From: Hydrocarboniphaga daqingensis
GTDB taxonomy: Bacteria > Pseudomonadota > Gammaproteobacteria > Nevskiales > Nevskiaceae
Length of the DNA stretch: 64,000 nt
Reading direction: 5' to 3'
Assembly: GCF_900129825.1 (NCBI RefSeq)
Contig: NZ_FQWZ01000001.1
Span: forward strand, 372,001 to 436,000
Within the stretch, counting starts at the first letter, position 1. Each line of letters begins with the position of its first letter. A program made the position numbers and the translations under genes. Positions 61,241 through 64,000 of the stretch are shown one piece after another. Under the pieces are notes generated by a model, which did no database searches, had not been told where the DNA came from, and saw nothing but the letters and a program-made list of their open reading frames with translations.

Positions 61241-61301
61241 GCCTTACGTCAGCCGGTGCCGCGCTGCGTATACTCGCGCCTCGCCCTCCCCTCGCCCCGT
61301 C

Positions 61302-61982
61302 ATGCCGGCACCCGACTCGATCACCGACAAACTCGACCAGATCCAGTCTGGGCGTGAAAGCCGCGGCCAGCGTACCCGGCTCGGGCTGCAGGAAGCTGCG
61401 CTGCGCTTGCTCGGCCACGACAAGAGCTTCAGCAGCCTGAGCCTGCGTGAGGTGACGCGCGAGGCCGGCATCGTGCCGACCGCGTTCTACCGTCACTACC
61501 AGACCATGGAAGAACTGGGCCAGGATCTGGTTGCCGACTCCTTCCGGACGCTGCGCCAGATGATCCGCTCGGTCCGCACCGACGGCCTGCCCAGCAGCGG
61601 CAACATGATCCAAGGCACGGTGCAGGTGCTGGTGCAGCACATCCATGCCAACCGGCTGCATTTCCAGTTCATCGCCCGCGAGCGCTTCGGCGGCTACTCG
61701 AGCCTTCGCGCGTCGATCCGTGACGAAATCCACGCCTTCGGACAAGACCTCGCGACCGACTTGGCGCAGTTCCCGATCCTGAACCGCTGGGACCCGGAGA
61801 GCGTGCAGATGCTGACGACGCTGATGGTCAACACCATGGTGTCGATCGCCGAGCAGATTCTGGAAGCCCCGGCCAACGACGCCGCCGCCGAAGCGGAAAT
61901 CGTCCGCCGCGCCGAGCGCCAGATGGTGTTCATCTCGCTGGCCGTCCCGGCCTGGAAGCCAAAGGCCGCCAAGCCGGCGTAG
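61302..61982 (+). CDS. TetR-family regulator of the desaturase operon (DesT/FabR-like)
   Basis: The 226-residue regulator has an N-terminal helix-turn-helix (about 18-65: GQRTRLGLQEAALRLLGHDK, SLREVTREAGIVPTAFYRHY). A helical ligand domain follows (about 75-215) with HANRLHFQFIARERFGGYSS, a pattern shared by fatty-acid-sensing DesT and FabR proteins. It is divergent from the desaturase operon across a region with repeated TGTACACAT motifs. It probably senses acyl-CoA saturation. The ATG at 61302 gives the standard N-terminus. Confidence 0.88.
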   Translation: MPAPDSITDKLDQIQSGRESRGQRTRLGLQEAALRLLGHDKSFSSLSLREVTREAGIVPTAFYRHYQTMEELGQDLVADSFRTLRQMIRSVRTDGLPSSGNMIQGTVQVLVQHIHANRLHFQFIARERFGGYSSLRASIRDEIHAFGQDLATDLAQFPILNRWDPESVQMLTTLMVNTMVSIAEQILEAPANDAAAEAEIVRRAERQMVFISLAVPAWKPKAAKPA

Positions 61983-62502
61983 CGCAGCAGCGCGCCAGCG
62001 CCGATCGGCCTAACAACCAGCGTCGAATTCCTTGCACCGGCGCGTCGCACAGCTGCCGTGCAAACCACCGGCATCGCACTCCAGGCATCCACGACGGCCT
62101 CAGCGGCCGCGTCATCACCTACCGTCGCGACAGACGACGAACCGTACGCTCAACCAGCGCCGGCATCAGGGCTACGGGCCTACCCCGCGGGGCGCTACAT
62201 CGCCTGCGACGCAACTCGTTACAACGCCAAGCAGTGGATCAAGATCCCGGCCGAAATACTAAGAACGACGGCAGGCCCGCAGATGATGGCTGCACTTTCG
62301 CCAACTTCGTCACACTTTCAGCCTGCTTGTCGTGCTATCCCGATAACCGCTTATCCCGTTAACGCGCGTCACTCCGGTTCGCACGTTTAATGCAACAAAG
62401 TGGATCCGGTAACGTAGTTGATCCTTTCATTGCGCAACGGGGACTTTGACGCTTTCGTCAGCCCGGCACAGGAATCGCTTCAAGGACTAGAGAAGGGAAA
62501 TC
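61983..62502. other. Stretch without a convincing gene before the cassette array
   Basis: No recognisable gene is seen here. Frames such as 62058-62390 (plus) lack a ribosome site, have biased composition and show no domain. There is room for only 520 bases, too little for a complete integron integrase (about 960 bases), and no integrase fragment was recognised on either strand. GGCCTAAC at about 62007-62014 resembles one attC half but has no partner nearby. Confidence 0.5.
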
Positions 62503-62568
62503 ATGGAGACGAGCAACAACCTGAATAAGAACGGCACAGGGTGGCGGCGTGACAGCCGTCATTTTTGA
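62503..62568 (+). CDS. Possible 21-residue leader peptide before the cassette array
   Basis: A small frame beginning METSNNLNKNGTGWRRDSRH has AAGGGAAA 2 bases before the ATG, a fair ribosome site. Its last codons overlap a hairpin with a T-run (62543-62566). The layout resembles a leader peptide with attenuator, but no amino-acid bias points to a regulator. It may also belong to an attI-like region. Confidence 0.3.
   Translation: METSNNLNKNGTGWRRDSRHF
62543..62566 (+). terminator. Weak hairpin with T-run before the first cassette
   Basis: A 6-bp stem (GGCGGC at 62543-62548 with GCCGTC at 62555-62560, one G-U pair) is followed by ATTTTT. It could end or attenuate transcription just before the first cassette junction. 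Confidence 0.4.
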
Positions 62569-62590
62569 GGCCGAATACTAGTTGGGCCTC
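62567..62590 (+). repeat. Cassette junction 1, short hairpin with core GTTGGGC
   Basis: GAGGCCGAA-TACTAG-TTGGGCCTC is a 9-bp inverted repeat with one mismatch around TACTAG, containing the core GTTGGGC. It lacks the inner arms of a normal attC and may be an attI remnant or a collapsed attC. Confidence 0.55.
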
Positions 62591-62902
62591 GTGAAGAAGG
62601 CTTCCACTGCTCGTGGCATCGCGAAGCTGATCGCGGGTGTTGTTTTACTTTTTGGCGGTTACGTTGCATGGCTCATTCACGATACTTTGTCCTCCGCTAT
62701 GCGGGCAGAGGACCTATGCAATGGCTTCAAGCTCGGGCTTCCCGAAGCAAAGGTTATTGAAGGAATCAACAGCGCGCGTGGGGCGCGTCTCCAGCGCTAT
62801 CCGGACATGCTGGAAGCTAAGTTTGGGTCGTGTAGCTGTTACGTCGCCATTGCAGCCAAGGGGCAAACCGTTGAGAAAGCAGTCTCTGGCTGTCGTGAAT
62901 AA
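62591..62902 (+). CDS. Cassette gene 1, membrane-anchored protein of unknown function
   Basis: The product starts VKKASTARGIAKLIAGVVLL (GTG start) with one membrane helix at about 10-30. A small domain with four Cys (EDLCNGFKLG, FGSCSCYVAI, AVSGCRE) follows. A TTG three codons earlier coincides with the cassette core site and could also start it. No clear ribosome site is present, as is common in cassettes. No family is recognised. It stops 3 bases before the next junction region. Confidence 0.6.
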   Translation: MKKASTARGIAKLIAGVVLLFGGYVAWLIHDTLSSAMRAEDLCNGFKLGLPEAKVIEGINSARGARLQRYPDMLEAKFGSCSCYVAIAAKGQTVEKAVSGCRE

Positions 62903-62921
62903 GGCCCAATACTAGTTGGGC
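62903..62921 (+). repeat. Cassette junction 2, 18-base hairpin with core GTTGGGC
   Basis: GCCCAA-TACTAG-TTGGGC is a perfect 6-bp inverted repeat whose right arm is the core site. It shares AATACTAGTTGGGC with junction 1. A normal attC has 57 bases or more with paired inner boxes; these are missing here. Confidence 0.6.
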
Positions 62922-63257
62922 ATGACAAAACAGCGCACACCCTTAGAGCGAGCTGCAGGTAAGTTGATCTTGGCTGTTCAGCAACAGTGGGACGCCGAGT
63001 TGGGTGAGCCAAGTGCCGGCGTCAGCGAAGAAGTCATGCACAACAGCCACGATCTTCTTAGCAGCGCCAAAGATGGCTCTTTGCAGTCCGTGCTTCGGGG
63101 CAGTTCCGTTACAGACTTTCTAGGAAAAGCCTGGGTGCGGGCGCATCCGCAGGTTCAGCCCGCAATAAAAGCATTCGAGGAGCAGATGGCTAACAGCGGT
63201 CATGCCCAACCAACGGTTCAAGCCGACGGCCCCGCCTCCGGCGGGTCCGCGGCTTAA
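62922..63257 (+). CDS. Cassette gene 2, soluble protein of unknown function
   Basis: The 111-residue product starts MTKQRTPLERAAGKLILAVQ and is mainly helical (VSEEVMHNSHDLLSSAKDG, DFLGKAWVRAHPQVQPAIKA). The last 19 residues (GHAQPTVQADGPASGGSAA) are encoded by the attC site. A TTG two codons upstream is an alternative start. It resembles uncharacterised integron cassette products, and no domain is recognised. Confidence 0.65.
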   Translation: MTKQRTPLERAAGKLILAVQQQWDAELGEPSAGVSEEVMHNSHDLLSSAKDGSLQSVLRGSSVTDFLGKAWVRAHPQVQPAIKAFEEQMANSGHAQPTVQADGPASGGSAA

Positions 63258-63271
63258 CCTGGGCGTTGGGC
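63204..63271 (+). mobile_element. attC recombination site of cassette 2
   Basis: The outer boxes are GCCCAAC (63204-63210) and GTTGGGC (63265-63271). The inner boxes are GGTTCAAGCCG (63215-63225) and CGGCTTAACC (63250-63259). The centre forms a CCCGCC-TCC-GGCGGG hairpin. All elements needed for a folded single-strand attC are present. Confidence 0.92.
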
Positions 63272-63279
63272 GTAAAGAA

Positions 63280-63645
63280 ATGAGCCCCCGAACGGTGCAC
63301 CAGTTGATGTTGCGTAGGTTCTCTCAAGAGACTCCCGCGCAGTGGTTTTACTTCTGTGATGGCTCGGGTTCCGATGAAACAAAAGCGATCGAGTCTTACC
63401 TCAAAACTCATTTCGAGGCCGAGCCATTACTGGTTGAGGTCCATCGTTCCATTGGCGGCTGCCTTAGCTTCAGCGAAGCATCGGCACTCATTGCCAAGCA
63501 CCTGTGCAGATCAAACATCAAGGTCGCAAACAGAGCGTTTACTTCCTTTGCCATCTTCGCGTCTAGCGGCGTCACAACTGCTTGGCAAAGTCGCGCCCAA
63601 CAAAACATTCAAGCGGACGCGGCTTCGCCGCGCCGCTTAACTTAG
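63280..63645 (+). CDS. Cassette gene 3, small protein of unknown function
   Basis: The 121-residue product starts MSPRTVHQLMLRRFSQETPA and continues WFYFCDGSGSDETKAIESYL and CLSFSEASALIAKHLCRSNI. The ATG at 63280 lies just after the attC site. The longer frame from 63202 only translates the attC sequence (MPNQRFKPTAPPP), a common annotation error. The C-terminal QNIQADAASPRRLT is encoded by the next attC. No family is recognised. Confidence 0.7.
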   Translation: MSPRTVHQLMLRRFSQETPAQWFYFCDGSGSDETKAIESYLKTHFEAEPLLVEVHRSIGGCLSFSEASALIAKHLCRSNIKVANRAFTSFAIFASSGVTTAWQSRAQQNIQADAASPRRLT

Positions 63646-63654
63646 GCGTTAGGC
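63595..63654 (+). mobile_element. attC recombination site of cassette 3
   Basis: GCCCAAC (63595-63601) and GTTAGGC (63648-63654) flank the inner boxes TTCAAGCGG and CCGCTTAA and a central CGCGGC-TTC-GCCGCG hairpin. It is 60 bases long, the classical size. Confidence 0.93.
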
Positions 63655-63667
63655 GCTCAAAAGCTCT

Positions 63668-64000
63668 ATGAATCTACCTTCCGAACCAATTAAGAAAGAG
63701 CTTGGCCCAGGAGAGCGTATTCTCTGGTCGGGTCAGCCCCGGCAGGGTGTTTATCTGCGTGGCGCAGACATCATGCTTGTTCCCTTTAGTGTTCTTTGGG
63801 GCGGCTTCGCTATCTTCTGGGAGTATTCGGTTATTACTTCACCCAATGCTCCATTGTTCATGGCTTTTTTCGGCATACCTTTTGTCGTCATTGGCCTCTA
63901 CCTCATCTTTGGCCGCTTTGTCGTAGAGGCAAAGCAGCGAGCCAGCACCCATTACGCAGTTACAACCCAAAGAATCATCATCGTTTCAGGGTTGTTCTCT
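63668..64000 (+). CDS. Cassette gene 4, PH-domain-like membrane protein, partial
   Basis: The frame is open from the ATG at 63668 to the right edge (111 codons) and its C-terminus is missing. It begins [20 protein letters not shown] and continues [20 protein letters not shown]. Two membrane helices follow (about 36-55 and 63-85). The last part, [18 protein letters not shown], is the start of a bacterial PH-like fold. Very similar proteins are common in integron cassettes. The function is unknown. Confidence 0.8.
   Translation, partial: MNLPSEPIKKELGPGERILWSGQPRQGVYLRGADIMLVPFSVLWGGFAIFWEYSVITSPNAPLFMAFFGIPFVVIGLYLIFGRFVVEAKQRASTHYAVTTQRIIIVSGLFS

Larger units (their letters stand above)
62567..64000 (+). 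mobile_element. Integron-type gene cassette array, continues past right edge
   Basis: Four short plus-strand genes are each bounded by a core site of GTTRRRY type: GTTGGGC at 62581, 62915 and 63265, and GTTAGGC at 63648. Two complete attC sites (63204-63271 and 63595-63654) are present. Cassette lengths are 334, 350 and 383 bases, typical for integrons. Base composition falls below that of the surrounding chromosome. The orientation of the attC sites means an integrase and attI would be expected on the left, but none is found there. Confidence 0.85.

Noticed and set aside
62001-62014. GGCCTAAC as a possible additional attC half-site
   Set aside because: No matching GTTRRRY partner or inner boxes were found within 150 bases, so it cannot be called a recombination site.
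62032-62390. Two overlapping plus-strand frames before the cassette array
   Set aside because: No ribosome site, no recognised domain, and biased Ala/Ser/Thr/Pro composition. Neither could be supported as a gene.
1-64000. Search for CRISPR arrays, rRNA and tRNA genes
   Set aside because: No regularly spaced repeats, no rRNA-like sequence and no cloverleaf with conserved T-arm were noticed on either strand while reading. A dedicated tRNA scan was not possible here.

Overview
The window is a high-GC chromosomal segment from a motile gammaproteobacterium, most likely in or near the Lysobacterales (Xanthomonadales). Four things point there: the gene order of the flagellar and chemotaxis cluster, a tetrameric-PilZ-like gene beside fliS, a PiuC/PepSY/DUF2271/DUF4198/ApbE iron operon, and a chromosomal integron-type cassette array. 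The genus cannot be fixed from sequence alone.

Layout. Bases 1-411 hold the start of cheW, cut by the left edge, with its own sigma-28 promoter. Bases 571-9828 are an iron and redox block: one TonB-dependent receptor on the plus strand, then on the minus strand an ECF sigma factor, a FecR-type regulator, a Tat-exported flavin amine oxidase, a cytochrome c and an STN-domain receptor. Bases 9903-17750 are a tightly packed minus-strand operon flhF-flhG-fliA-cheY-cheZ-cheA-motC-motD, with several overlapping stop and start codons. Bases 17955-26840 are accessory genes: a membrane protein, a vapBC pair whose toxin lacks a catalytic Glu, a large lipoprotein with four DUF4394 units, an XRE regulator, a DUF2834 protein, a predicted outer-membrane protein, a globin, a Cdd1-type protein and a zinc-ribbon protein. 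Bases 26910-45618 are the main flagellar block on the minus strand: flgBCDEF, a palindromic repeat element, flgGHIJKL, fliC, flaG, fliD, fliS, tPilZ, a spermidine-synthase-like gene and flhA. cheV (minus) and flgA-flgM-flgN (plus) follow at 45726-48458.

Bases 48538-58400 are iron uptake. tonB-exbB-exbD on the plus strand converges on a minus-strand operon of siderophore receptor, PiuC hydroxylase, PepSY protein, DUF2271, DUF4198, ApbE and a membrane flavoreductase. Both promoters carry Fur-box-like palindromes. Bases 58568-61982 are a fatty-acid desaturase system (ferredoxin reductase, desaturase, small protein) with a divergent TetR regulator. From about 62567 to the right edge the base composition drops and at least four short plus-strand genes are separated by integron attC sites; no integrase gene is present beside them.

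How it works together. Class II flagellar promoters (sigma-54, before flgA, flgB, flgG and flhA) and class III promoters (FliA/sigma-28, before cheW, cheV, fliC, flgM and probably fliS) can be read directly, and both the FliA gene and its anti-sigma factor FlgM lie in the window. The iron genes supply TonB energy and at least three outer-membrane receptors, and the siderophore operon adds periplasmic flavin and reductase functions that could release iron from its carrier.
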